Positions 47,386 to 58,310 of a stretch of DNA of 64,000 bases are shown here, one piece after another. This DNA is from Chamaecyparis obtusa (lineage: Eukaryota; Streptophyta; Pinopsida; Cupressales; Cupressaceae): the NCBI GenBank assembly GCA_027943335.1, contig BSBK01001869.1:2052501-2116500 (forward strand), given 5' to 3'. Position 1 is the stretch's first letter. The number at the start of each line of letters is the position of its first letter. The position numbers and the translations under genes were made by a program. The notes below the pieces were generated by a model, which made no database searches, had not been told where the DNA came from, and worked only from the letters and a program-made list of their open reading frames with translations.

Positions 47386-47906
47386 GTAATCTTAGAATCT
47401 ATTAGAGGTGAATTCTCCTCCTCTATCTGATCTCAAAAATTTTATCTTTAATCTAGATTCATTCTCAACCTTAGCTTTGAATATTTTGAACTTCTCAAAA
47501 GCTTCTAACTTATCTTTTAAGAATGCAACCCACATCATCCTAGTATAATCATCAAAAAAAAAAAAAAAAAAAACCTTTCACCATAGTATGATCTTGTTTG
47601 AGTTGGTCCACCTAGGTCTGTATGAATTAGATCCAACTTGTTCCTTGTTGAATTCTGCTTGCTCCTGAATGAATTTCTCACATGCTTCCCCACCACACAT
47701 TCCCTGCATATAGTATCAACTGGCTTTTCTATGCTAGGTAGATCTCTTACTACTTTAACATTGCTTATCTTTACTATGTTATCAAAATTGATATGACATA
47801 GTCTTTTATGCCACAACCAACTGTCATCAACTTTAGCAACAAAACAACTTGCTTCTAAATTGAGTTGAAAAACATTACCTCTTGTCTTTGTGCCTGATGC
47901 AATCAT
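47386..47906 (-). pseudogene. Element E integrase with C-terminal deletion
   Basis: Begins with the GAG-pre-integrase zinc region: 'WHKRLCHIN' and 'CRECVVGK' form the HHCC set (47820-47690). The first catalytic D is in 'LIHTDLGGP' (about 47640). A run of 20 T on this strand (47554-47573) breaks the frame just before 'DDYTRMMWVAFL'. It continues to 'RSDRGGEFTS', the second catalytic D, and then jumps at about 47400 straight to RT linker sequence. The third catalytic residue (E), the rest of the core and the integrase C-terminus are absent. Confidence 0.85.
47554..47573 (+). repeat. Homopolymer A20 in E integrase
   Basis: Twenty A on the plus strand, reading as poly-Phe in the coding frame. 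It replaces a normal short coding stretch and breaks the frame. Confidence 0.95.
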
Positions 47907-47975
47907 AACACCATCTTTGTTGTTAATGATTTATTTATCATCTTTGAACTCCAACTGATAGCCTTTACCAAGTAA

Positions 47976-48374
47976 CTATCCAACACTGAGAAGGTTATGT
48001 TTCAAACCATCAACATAAAGAACATCATCAGTACTGTTCTTTCCATCCAAAGTGATGGCTCCTCTACCAACTATACATTTAGGAGTTTTGTCTCCAAATC
48101 TGACCATACCTCCATTGCATTTTTTCAAATGAACAAACCTACCTTTATCACCTATCATGTGATGTGAACAACCACTGTCTATAATCCAGTCTGTTCTTAT
48201 ATCTGCTAGGGAAATCAATGCTAGCTCTTGATTCACTTTCTCATTTTTAGGAACTAACTTAATATTTGTTTTGTCTACAATACCAATGAATCCAATTTCT
48301 TCTTCACCTGATTCATCATCTAAAACTCCATCTCTAGCAAAGTAACATCCCTTAGAGTACTTAGGCTTATAATC
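47976..48374 (-). pseudogene. Element E protease
   Basis: The copia aspartic protease active site is 'DWIIDSGCSHHMIGDKGRF', with D-S-G intact (about 48185). It continues 'VRFGDKTPKCIVGRGAI' and 'DDVLYVDGLKHNLLSVG', the canonical flap and end leading to the integrase zinc region. A stop at about 47976 and another between gag and 48236 interrupt it. It would process the polyprotein. Confidence 0.85.
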
Positions 48375-49232
48375 CTATTTGAACTTTCTAACTCTAGTAG
48401 GACACTTAGATGCAAAGTGACCTATCTTATTACATGAAAAGCACTTGAAAGGAAATTGACCTTCATATTTTCCTTTTCCTTTATTTTCTCTTTTGGCAAT
48501 CATAGAAATAAAATCAGCTAGTGTTTTATCCTCATTATCATCATCAAAATTACCAGAAGTGTTTGTAGATTTCTTACCATGAACTGTTACTTTGAAAGCT
48601 GTCTCACTCTTTGGTTCTATCTTCAATCTTGAAATCTCAAAAGCTGAGATTTTGCTGATCAAGGTCTCTCTCTTGAATTTTGATGTAAGCTGTATGGTCT
48701 CATCAAGGATGTTGATCTTGCTTTCATATTCTGGAGTAAGAGTAGTCATCAACTTGTCCATAATGTCTTCCTCATAAATCTCTCCACCATTGTTCCTGAT
48801 TCTAGCAATTGCTTCATTAATCCTTTGATTGTAAGCTCTGATATTTTCTTTAGCTAGCATCTCTAATGCATTGTATCTTTTCTTCCATGTCTTTCTACGT
48901 GCATCCTTTTCTTGTTTGTCTCCTTCAAATATGTCTACAAGGTACTTCCATATCTTGTGGGTGGTGTCTACCTTCTTTATCCCTAAAAACTCACTATCAG
49001 ATAGTGCGCTGATAAGGGTTTCTTTATCTATAGCATTATGATGAAATAATTCCTTTTGAGTGTTAGTAGCATCATCCTGTTCAAGGTCTTCTAAAGTAGG
49101 AATCTTGGCTACTTTGATGGTTACATTGAAAACTTCATAAGCAATACACTGCAAATGGGTCATCATCTTGTTCTTCCAATCAAGATAATTCTCTCCATCA
49201 AACTTAGGACTCTCTTTCCTAAAGTATGCCAT
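48375..49232 (-). CDS. Element E gag, intact 285-codon frame
   Basis: The longest clean retroelement frame after the G-patch ORF. It starts at ATG 49232, 43 bases after the primer site, as usual for copia. It reads 'FDGENYLDWKNKMMTHL' (N-terminal copia gag block), the UBN2/gag core with 'KYLVDIFEGD' and 'LTPEYESKINIL', a lysine-rich linker, and a C-terminal CCHC zinc knuckle 'CFSCNKIGHFASKC' (CX2CX4HX4C). It ends at 48375, where gag-pol should continue, so the stop separates it from protease. It forms particles and packages RNA. Whether it is still expressed is unknown. Confidence 0.85.
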   Translation of the reverse strand: MAYFRKESPKFDGENYLDWKNKMMTHLQCIAYEVFNVTIKVAKIPTLEDLEQDDATNTQKELFHHNAIDKETLISALSDSEFLGIKKVDTTHKIWKYLVDIFEGDKQEKDARRKTWKKRYNALEMLAKENIRAYNQRINEAIARIRNNGGEIYEEDIMDKLMTTLTPEYESKINILDETIQLTSKFKRETLISKISAFEISRLKIEPKSETAFKVTVHGKKSTNTSGNFDDDNEDKTLADFISMIAKRENKGKGKYEGQFPFKCFSCNKIGHFASKCPTRVRKFK

Positions 49233-49274
49233 TTGATCAACCTCAAGTTGTTACACTTTCTCTTCGAGGCACTT

Positions 49275-49287
49275 GGCTCTGATACCA
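49275..49287 (-). promoter_or_regulatory. Element E primer-binding site (tRNA-iMet type)
   Basis: Minus strand TGGTATCAGAGCC, two bases after the 5' LTR end. It matches the well-known plant initiator-Met tRNA primer site of copia elements. Confidence 0.95.
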
Positions 49288-49289
49288 AT

Positions 49290-50590
49290 TGTTACGAATA
49301 GTCCCAAGAGATAACTGAGAGGGGGGTGTGAATCAATTATCTACAAGTTTCAATTCTTTATCCAATTAAGTATACTTAAACATAAAGCATAAACACAATG
49401 AAAGAACACTTCAACACAACACCAATATTTTGGTTACAAGGAAGCCCAAATAGGTAAAAAATCTGGTGGGACTTGATACCCACTAATATTATGTACTAGT
49501 GTATAATGATCCTTGTTAGAAGGTCCTTTACCCTATTAGGAGTAGCTTTACAATATATTAAGTATAGTAGACCTAGTTAAGGGTCATACCCTATTAGGAG
49601 TCTTTTACAATTTTCCCTATTAGGGGAGAGGATGCACTGTCTGAGAGCTCACTACTCAAATGGGTGAAGGCTACAACCTTCTGAATAATAGATATACACT
49701 ATATCTGGATCTTGGTGAGCTATGCTTTGACCTGATATCTGGATCAGTTCCAATGAATAGCACACATACTCTACTTGGTCACATAGACCTTCTGATGGTT
49801 CAACACTTTGCACACTCTGCTTTGCTCTACTTAATCAACCATGAACCACACTCAAGCAATCACAAATGACTGCCTATAAATATCTTTCCTCCAAATGATA
49901 TAATCAATTTAGCTTATTAGAACCACCTTGAAATCATATTAGAGAAACCATAATAAACTCCAACAAACATTCTTTCAGCTCTACTATGGGCGCAACACAT
50001 TCTAGGACCTGTTCATATAATATAATTGTAGACGCACGCTACACATTGTCAGCTCTACCAAAACAACTCTAACTTTCTCCTCAAGCTGAATTAACTCATG
50101 CACTCTTAACCAAACATCAATAACACTTCTCCAAGATTAACTCCAAGGGCACATATCCTCAAGATAGGTGCAACTCAAGAAACAATAAAATCTCTGTCGG
50201 CTCTTCTGAACAAACATAGGAAACTACTACTAGTGAATAGCGACTGCATAACTTCACTTGTGTTCATCATTAGACTATGTGTTCATAACTAAAACATCAC
50301 TAACATGTCTTCAACATATATCCTAGGGCACGTGTCCATAAGACAATTGTATGAACAACCATTCACAGAACACTGTTTGTAACTCTGTCAAGAACACTGC
50401 TGACACAAGCTGCTATATAATTGTCTGTACTTATAGTTAACCTCTACACCCATGATATCATGCTGATAACATGTCCATGCATCATATATTGAAGGCTTAC
50501 TACATAAGACTTCCATGCATGCTACTTTCCATATGTTGTCATCAATGACAAACATACAGTCAGTACTGGCCTGTTGGAAAATCTCCAACA
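49290..50590 (-). repeat. Element E 5' LTR
   Basis: 1301-bp direct repeat of 44242-45546. It reads TGTTACGAATAGTCCC ... TCTCCAACA on the plus strand. It carries the promoter for the element strand, though no TATA box was assigned. Confidence 0.95.
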
Positions 50591-50595
50591 CTATT

Positions 50596-51169
50596 ATCCA
50601 CTCAACTCACAAAAGGAAAAACAAGTTAATTCCAACTAATTAGATTTAAGCACAAAGATCACTCAAGGTCTTAATCTCAATTGTCCATCATGGATTAATC
50701 TCAACCCTCCAATTAAAATTCAAATCTATATAATCAAATCTAATCAATTCATTCTAGATATAGAATCTTCATCATACCTACATGCTTCCATTTTTATCTA
50801 GATCATCCATTCTAGCTCATTTCTACAACAACATTCATCTAAATCTTACATATATTATTCTAGCTTGCATTATTTCATCAATTGCATATCAATTCTTCAT
50901 TGTATCTCATTAATTCTATCTCAATTGCACTCATATAGATGCATCTCTTAATTTGAATCTTCCATTTCATGTTTGGCATTAATTGATCTAATTTTCTTCA
51001 TTCTGAGAGCACTAACATTAGATTACAATCATTGTACATAGGAATCAATAGACCACTCTCTATTGGTTTTTCATTTGTATTTTATTGAATTTAATTATAC
51101 TAACTAATGGTATTAATGGTTTATTGAGTTTTTTGTTGCATATATGCAAGAAAAATATTCACACACACA
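50596..51169 (+). repeat. LTR D', second part
   Basis: Continues 44241 after element E and aligns with the reverse complement of 39364-39940. It ends in '...attcacacacaca', a CA microsatellite, the mirror of the (TG)8 start of D. Confidence 0.85.
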
Positions 51170-51173
51170 TTCT

Positions 51174-51190
51174 TGGCACCTATTATGGGG
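51174..51190 (+). promoter_or_regulatory. Candidate primer-binding site after D' LTR
   Basis: TGGCACCTATTATGGGG starts four bases after the D' LTR end. It has the start and end of the TGGCGCC...GGGG primer site known from Athila/Tat-type elements, with changes in the middle. If real, D' is a 5' LTR of a plus-strand element whose interior was replaced from 51202 by element F. Confidence 0.5.
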
Positions 51191-51201
51191 TAGAATTTTT
51201 A

Positions 51202-52064
51202 TGCAGCCAAGGATGGTGGATCCAATTAAGGATAGTCCAAACCTTGCAGCCAACAGAATTACACAGTAGAATACTCAACAAAGAAACACCAAAATAATTT
51301 TTTAACATTGATTTTCATTAACATGTCCAACTGTAAGGCCTTCTGGGTTAGGGCCAATACAATCAAAAAACAATTCTGTAAGATCCACAACTCGATCCAA
51401 TACAAACTCAGCTAGTTCAGCTCTGAAGACAATCAAAAGCTAATGGAAAGCCTAAGGTAGATCTAAAATTGAGCTCACAAGCCTCCAAGAAATCTCCTTG
51501 TCTCCAAGTAGGCAAACCCATAGCTCTACTACAAACAACTATTAGATTATAATCTGATCTGCAAGATCGTCAAGTACTTTTCCACAACTTCACCAACTTC
51601 AGCTTCAAAACCTCAAATCTGACTCACTAAGTTTTCAAGTCATGAACTTCTTGGCTCCTTGATCTCCCAAGTTGTGTCCCTAAACATCTACCCAAGCACT
51701 CCTTAAATAGTAATCATCAGCCACAAGTCAAAAAGATGAAACCCTTAACTCTCCAAAACAAATAATTAAATGCCATACAAGTCAGCTTACAAATGTATAC
51801 AAACATTTAATTCAGCATGTCAGCCCATAAAAATGGCTACCAATAATTAGTGCACCAAGTCGGCTCAACAAATCACATAGAACTCTACTCGATAAGCCAG
51901 AACTACTGAGTGATAGTAAATTAACTGAGCATGCCAGGCATCACCTAGCACCGGTGTTGACCAAGCACCATAGACATGATTGAGTAACTCTTCATTGAGC
52001 ACTATTAATGACCAAGACTGTCAGTCAAGGCTGCAATCAATTAACACCAGCCAAAATACTAACA
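51202..52064 (-). repeat. Element F 3' LTR (863 bp)
   Basis: The left end TGCAGCC is fixed by comparison with the other copy. The right end is placed at 'ccaaaatactaaca' (52064) because the minus strand then reads TGTTAGTATTTTGG as an LTR start. The other copy is cut before this point, so the end is inferred. Confidence 0.75.
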
Positions 52065-52199
52065 CCCCATGCAGTTTCACTGAGGACATAGAATGCCCCT
52101 ACCTTAACCTTGGATGCCCCTGCATCAGACACCCCAGGTTCCAAAAGATGTTCATATGTGAGAAGAACATATTTCAGGATTCAGCACATAAACCCTGAA

Positions 52200-52830
52200 C
52201 TAGTTCTTCACATACAAGTCCTCCAACTTTTCTGCTTGCAAATTCTTCCACTTCAATTTCCTTTGTCTCTTCAAGTCTTTTCTTAACAATGTATAGGTCG
52301 GTTCTCCATATTGATCATTCATTTTCTTTGGATCCACAATCTCCACTTGGCTACCAATACTCAAGCTTCTCCTACCGAGCATTGTATCCATCAAAGGCAT
52401 TAGTGAAAACTTCCTGTCATCCTTCTCAATAGTAAACACATTTTGGACACATACATAAATAGCTCTACAATCATATTGCCAAGGTCTACCAAGCAATATA
52501 TCACAACTATTCATCTTCACAATGTCACAAAGCACAAGATCCTTGTACTAGCCAATCTGAACATCAATGAAGCATTGTTCTCTAACTTCCAAAGCATGAA
52601 CATCTTGTAACCAACCAAGCCTATAAGGACAAGGATGCTTCATTCTATTCAAACCAAGTTTCTGAACCATGTCCTTAGCATCAAGGTTATCAGTAATTCC
52701 ACTATCAACAATAACATCATAGAGTTTACCTTCAAATTTGCATCAAGTCCTAAACAAGTTACTCCTCTAACAAGGTCCATCCTTTGCACTGAGAAACGTT
52801 CACCAAAGCAGCAAGTTCTCTAATTTGGGT
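52200..52830 (-). pseudogene. Element F aspartic protease
   Basis: Minus strand, several frames. 'YDVIVDSGITDNL' (about 52720) holds the D-S-G catalytic triad. 'HALEVREQCFIDVQIG' and 'KDLVLCDIVKMNSCDILLGR' follow (the last at 52535-52480, with the 'DILLGRPW' signature of the gypsy retropepsin end), then 'NVFTIEKDDRKFSLMPL'. The frame ends at 52200 without any RT sequence. Stops break it upstream of 52535. Confidence 0.7.
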
Positions 52831-52839
52831 TCATTTTGA

Positions 52840-53909
52840 TTATTCTCATTCATCATGGCAGTTCATCAGTCAATCTTCTTTTGTGTACACTCAAAAGAAC
52901 AGTGTCCTTCCTCTCCACAATTATAGCAAGTACCCTTAAAGATAACTCTACCTATCTTCTTCTTTGGTTCCATAGGTTTCTATTCATCTTCTGCATTAGT
53001 TGGTTTATCCTTCACCGAGTGATCAATCTTTTCCTTCCCTCGGGAGTTACTAGGTTGTTTCCTCTTCAACTTATCTTCTTCCTTTACAACATACTGATAA
53101 GTATCTTCAATAGAATCAATCTTCAGCATACCAAGCTCATCCTAAATATTAAATCTTAGACCATTCACATACCGAGCTACCTTTTCCTTACCAAGCTCTT
53201 GGTGTCCAAACTGAATAGTAAGTTTTTAGAACTCCTCGGTATAATCTTCAACAAACAAATCCTTCTATTTCAGATTCTACAACTTCTTAAACAATTCAAG
53301 CTCATAATCAGTAGGTATGAACTTAGCTTTCAACTTAGTCACCATCAACCTCCACCAATTGATCTTTGTTTCACCTTCATCTTCTTAGTCTCTTTGTAGT
53401 TCTTTCCACCAAAGAGCAGCATGTCCTTTCAACTTTGTTTGTGCTAATCTCACCTGAAGAGGATCTTCAATTTCTTCCAGCTCAAAGAAATCTTCAAGTT
53501 CACCAATCCAATCAATCATATTGTCAGGCTTCAAAGTACTAGAGAAAGTAGAAACTTCCATTTGGTAATTGCTAAACCGAGCAGTAGATCTAGGCAACCA
53601 AGCAGTTATGTCTTCACCAGATATGTTCCTCTAGTCATCACCACTAGATACAATAGTTTCAAATTCTTCAGCAGCTTCTTCATAGCCATCCTCAGTACCA
53701 ACATTCTAAGGTATACCAACAATAGTTCTCATGATCTCGGTGACCATATCATTCTTCATCAATTCCATCTCAGATCTGAAATCTGATTCCACTTTCTCTG
53801 TTATCTGGGATTCAATAGCATCACAAAGATCAGAAATAACTCTAGGGTCTAATCTTCTTAGAGGCATCCTTAAAGATAAGAGAAACCCTTTGCAACAAAC
53901 CCCCACCAA
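52840..53909 (-). pseudogene. Element F gag
   Basis: The start is probably the ATG near 53877 ('MPLRRLDPRVI'), with an N-terminal helix-rich part ('SEMELMKNDMVTEIM'). The capsid block is 53597-53385: 'NMIDWIGELEDFFELEEIED' and 'QVRLAQTKLKGHAALWW', a clean match to the retrotrans_gag pattern. Further decayed pieces include 'FIPTDYELELFKKL' and a CCHC knuckle 'CYNCGEEGHCSFEC' near 52925. Several stops. Confidence 0.75.
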
Positions 53910-54105
53910 CTACCTTGTGACAATTTCCAAGTTGTAAACAAGTTAGATCTCAACCTACAATCTTGCAAACAACTAGGGCACAATTCCACAAGTTCAGTGC
54001 TTCGGATCTACAATCCAGATTGTGCACAATCTCTTCACCAACAAGATCAACTTCACAAGATCAACCTTGCTAGGTCAACCTTATGTTTCAACAAGATCAA
54101 ACTCT

Positions 54106-54118
54106 TGCTCTAATACCA
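54106..54118 (-). promoter_or_regulatory. Element F primer-binding site (tRNA-iMet type)
   Basis: Minus strand TGGTATTAGAGCA, one base from the initiator-Met type TGGTATCAGAGCA. It lies five bases inside the LTR end (54124). Confidence 0.85.
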
Positions 54119-54123
54119 CTTGA

Positions 54124-54746
54124 TGCAGCCAAGGATGGTGGATCCAATTAAGGACAGACCAAACCTTGTAGCCAACATAATTACACAGCGGAATACTCAA
54201 CAAAGAAACACCAAAATAATTATTTAACACTAATTTTCATTAACATGCCCAGTTGTAAGGCCTTCTGGGTTAGGGCCAATACAATCAGAAAACAATTCTA
54301 CAAGATCCACAACTAGATCAAATACAAACTTAGCTAGTTTAGCTCTGAAGATAATTAGAAGCTGATGGAAACCCTAAGATAGATCTAAACTTTAGCTCGC
54401 AAGCCTCCAAGCAATCTCCTTGTCTCCAAGTATGCAAACCCCTAGCTCTACTACAAACAACTATCAGATTACAATCTGATCTGCAAGATCATCAAGAACT
54501 TTTCCACAACTTCACCAACTTCAGCTTCAGAACCTCAAATCTGACTCACTAAGTTTTCAAGTCATGAACTTCTCTACTCCTTCTTGATCTCCCAAGTTGT
54601 GTCCCTAAACATCTACCCAAGAACTCCTTAAATACTAATCATTAGCCACAAGTTGGCAAGATGAAACCCTTCTCCCCAAAACAAATAATTAAATGCCATA
54701 CAAGTCGGCTTACAAATGTATACAAACATTTAATTCAGCATGTCAG
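54124..54746 (-). repeat. Element F 5' LTR, cut by element G
   Basis: Matches 51202-51829 closely and then switches at 54747 to the G LTR. The missing 240 bases should lie beyond G, outside the window. Confidence 0.9.
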
Positions 54747-55974
54747 TGTGTGTGTGAATTTTGTACCTGATCTGTAGACACAACACTTTAGTAAAACATT
54801 AGAGGTTAGTTGAAATTGAAATCGTGCAATAATTGAAAAACTAAACTAACCAGGTGATTTACTGCCTTCTAATAGGTGCAAGTATGATTTTCTCAGATTG
54901 TAATCAAGATCAGTGACCTTGACAACACCTAAACGAAGGATTTGAATTCAAAACTGATATGAAATATGAATGCAATTAATCTATTTTTGTTATATTTTCT
55001 ATGCAATGATATGATGAAAATTGATATGAATCTAATCTAGAATGAACTGATATAAAATTGATCCAAAAATGATATGAAAATGAATCTAAATGAATGAAAA
55101 ACCAAATTGATCTCACAATAGCCTTGATTTGCAATAAGCTTTGATTCTCCAAATTCCAATTCTTCAAAATAGTTGTGCAATTCGTAGACGATTTTGGCAG
55201 AGTAAGCTCACAAAACTATGAGATGATTTGTGAAGAGATGAGCCTTGATTTATAGAAATCTAGGGCTTTGAGGATGCATGGAAGAAAGCCATAAATCACT
55301 TAGATAAACTCAACTTGATTTTTGAGTTATCTGAAAATAAAGATAATTTAATTCACAAAAACATGCAAAAGCAGAGTTGAACTCAAAATAGAGTTTAGCT
55401 TTAATTGATAATTGATAGTTGTCTTCTTTTCTGATTGTGCATGATTTATTTATGAATTAATTTAATAATAAGGTGATTTATTTCCAACTTAAATGATTTT
55501 GAAAAATAAAACAATTGATTTATGGGTTAATCAATTATTTTTCAAAATTTTATTCAAAAATAATATTATTAAAAATTGACAACTTGCTTTAATTAATTAA
55601 ATAAGAATTTAATCAATTAATGATAGGAATTTTGATTTATTGTCAAAATGGAATAATAAAATTTAGGAATAAATAGAATTAACTTCAATTAAACAATCAA
55701 GTGGAAAAATTAAATCTAATTAATTAAATATTGAGAATATTCAATTAATCAAACTTTAGGATAAATTAGATTTATCGCCAAATAATCATTAAATTAAAGA
55801 TAATTAAGATGATTAGGAATATTACTAGGAATATTCCCTGATGCAAAATTTATGATAATCAATTAGGATTCGATGATGTTCAGATGTGCCTTAGGTTAGG
55901 ACTTTGATGTAGATTTCGTTCATATGTTGATGTAGGAGATTAATGAACCTATAGCCCATTTTTGGGGTATTACA
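54747..55974 (-). repeat. Element G 3' LTR (1228 bp)
   Basis: Minus strand starts TGTAATACCCCAAAAATGG at 55974, right after the polypurine tract, and ends in a CA microsatellite at 54747 (plus strand TGTGTGTGTG). Both ends are anchored independently: the right by the polypurine tract, the left by the break in the F LTR. It resembles the LTRs of D and D' in its ends. Confidence 0.9.
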
Positions 55975-55988
55975 TTTTTCCCCTCTTT
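55975..55988 (-). promoter_or_regulatory. Element G polypurine tract
   Basis: Minus strand AAAGAGGGGAAAAA abutting the LTR start TGTAATACCCC. Confidence 0.9.
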
Positions 55989-58300
55989 GAATTACTGTGC
56001 GAAGCGCAGTGGTTCAAAGATAGTCTGTGTTTGATAAAGATATGAAACTGATGTTTGAAACTGATATGAAATAGAAGTTGATTGAAATTGATATGAAGAT
56101 AATAGGACCTGAATGGCCAAAGATAATGTTAACTATAGCAACAATGAACCAATGAAACAAAAGCGTCAAAATGCCTAATTCTGAACCTTATGATTGCAAA
56201 GAAGTGAGTGACCAATTCCAGACTTGATTGTCTTAGAAGAACCACGTTGGTATCACATTTAAACCCTTCAGTTACCGAAGAACCAAGGAAATAACACTAA
56301 TGAACCGATAGTTGCAAAAACTGATACAATTTACAAGATTAAGAGAATACCAGATTGATATGGATTTTCATGAATCTGATATGCCCTAAGCGATGATAGA
56401 TTTGCCCCGAGCAATGAGGTCTTTTTGATGAATCAGTAACTAGACATGGTTGTTGTCTTGATTACTGAGGAAAGATATGATTTCAAAATTAGATTACAGA
56501 CTTTGAATTATGTGCAATACCATGCCCCCTTCGGGATTAAAATTGAAATCTAACAAGAAAAGTCAGTGTTGATAGTTCAGAAGCATGTTAATTGATTTTA
56601 GAAGTGGTTATACACATTTGAAAATGCATTCTGCATCATTTAGAGGTCCTGAAGACCAAGTTTGACTAGGTGTGACCATCAGTTGAAATTTTGATAGTTT
56701 GATGTAAGATAATCAGTTAAGTTGAATACTAGATTTCTGTGATGATAGAAGGTTGAATATGCAAGCAGTTAATAATATGAATGATCTCAAATTTCAATTT
56801 TGATCCTAAAAAAGGATTCTACTTGCTATTTCATTGGAGGAACCTTCATGTGAGATTGAGCTCTTATTAGATTTGAAGATGTGATTTGAAGAATTGTTTA
56901 AGCATTGAAGTTCATTTAATCATTGTGAGATCATGCAAAGATGAAAAATGAAATGCAACCTAAGACCTAGGACCTACTCACTAATCATATGTCGATTTGT
57001 TATCATCATTGAACTTTTAGGTAATCGGATAAATCAATACAATGCCCACTAGCTATGAAACCATAGACATATGAATATTGATTTGTATGTGCAAGAATCA
57101 ATACAACACCCACTGGTCAACAACCATGGATATATGAATATTGATTTTATTTTCGGAATGTCAGATTAGATATAAGCACCAAGGCATAAATGCCAGGATG
57201 ACCTGAATGTCATGTTCATTATGATATAGCAAATTGTATAAGCATCAGAACATAAACGTCATGATGACTTGAATATGCCTTGCATTGCAAACACATCAAG
57301 TAGTCAAGAGATCATTCAAAATCCAATGTGAATTACCTGTAGTGACCCTTTATCATTCACATCCTTAGGTAAAATCATGTTTCATAGTAGGAGAAAGAAC
57401 TCATTCAAAAAGAAAATAGTTAGATCAAACTTCCTTGAATTTTCTGAGTATCAATGGTTGAGGTAAGCATGGCCATCCAATTCGAGATAGAGGCTCTTAC
57501 AGTCGGACACCATTTCAATCTAAAATTTCCAAAGTTGTTAGATTTTCACATACAAGAAGAAGATAAAGAAAAGATTATGCCCCCAATCATCACTCTCTAA
57601 ATCCTATAAAGGACATCATTGAAGAGCTCGAAGGGACACAATATGAAAAAATCTCAATGTGAATCAGTAAGCATACAAGGAGATAAAAGCACATAAAAAG
57701 CATAGATTGTTTTCAGTTTGTGTTTGATTGTGTTGTTGTAGATGCAAAATCCTTTCTGGAGACAAGACTGACTGACTAACTCAGATGAAGCTGCAAAGGA
57801 CTCTGACTGGATATGATACGTCTAAGATACATTGGAGGCCATAGGATATGACATTGATTGCCCCCAAATTTTGAACATTGATAGGATACAGACGCTTGAG
57901 CTGATTGGTGGACTGACTTATTGAAAACAAACTAGGAGATATGTACAAACTAAAGCAAGACTGAAAGCTAGGAAAGACCAAGATTGTGCTGATAGATGGA
58001 GCGTTTTGAAACAAGTGGCACCCATTTGCCAAGTTTTCACCATCTTGGTAGAGATTCTATTTTTGCTACCAAGGCGCCTGTTTCCAGGTTTCACCAAGGC
58101 ACTTTTTTTTTCTCATTTTTTTGTATTTTTTATTTTTTCAATTTTTTTGTGAATCATCAAGGCGCCCATTTCTAGGTTTTCACCAAGATGTTCATTTTTA
58201 GGACTTTTTTCAATTTTTAAGATTTTTTTAGGACAATTTACCATAGACTGAATGTCTTAGGCATAGAATTTCTTCAAATGGAGAACGTTGATTGGTTCTC
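55989..58300 (-). other. Element G 3' non-coding region
   Basis: About 2.3 kb between the integrase end and the polypurine tract, with no frame of note. It holds 'tgatatgaa' repeats near 56050-56100 and two or three copies of a 'ccaaggcgccygtttccaggtt'-like motif at 58016-58190. On the element strand one of these forms CCTG-GAAA-CAGG, a stem with a GAAA tetraloop (58077-58088). Several landmarks are shared with the D 3' region. Confidence 0.6.
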
Positions 58301-58310
58301 AAAGCTGTTC

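Larger units (their letters stand above)
44242..50590 (-). mobile_element. Element E: complete-ended Ty1/copia element
   Basis: LTRs at 44242-45546 (1305 bp) and 49290-50590 (1301 bp) begin TGTTA and end CCAACA. A perfect target duplication CTATT flanks them (44237-44241, 50591-50595). The minus-strand interior has a Met-type primer site, gag, protease, integrase, RT, RNase H and a classic polypurine tract. It inserted into the D' LTR. Despite intact ends it is defective: the integrase C-terminal part is deleted, and stops and frameshifts occur in pol. Confidence 0.95.
51202..54746 (-). mobile_element. Element F: gag-protease-only gypsy element, interrupted by G
   Basis: Direct repeats 51202-52064 and 54124-54746 both begin TGCAGCCAAGGATGGTGG. 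The second stops at 'catgtcag', where element G starts; in the first copy the sequence continues 'cccataaaaatgg'. The 2.06-kb interior on the minus strand has a Met-type primer site, gag, a zinc knuckle and protease, but no RT, RNase H or integrase. It is therefore a non-autonomous (TR-GAG-like) element or a deletion derivative. Confidence 0.85.

Noticed and set aside
52836..53159. 107-codon plus-strand hydrophobic frame
   Set aside because: Antisense to F gag; the apparent membrane-like character comes from reading acidic/lysine-rich coding sequence backwards.
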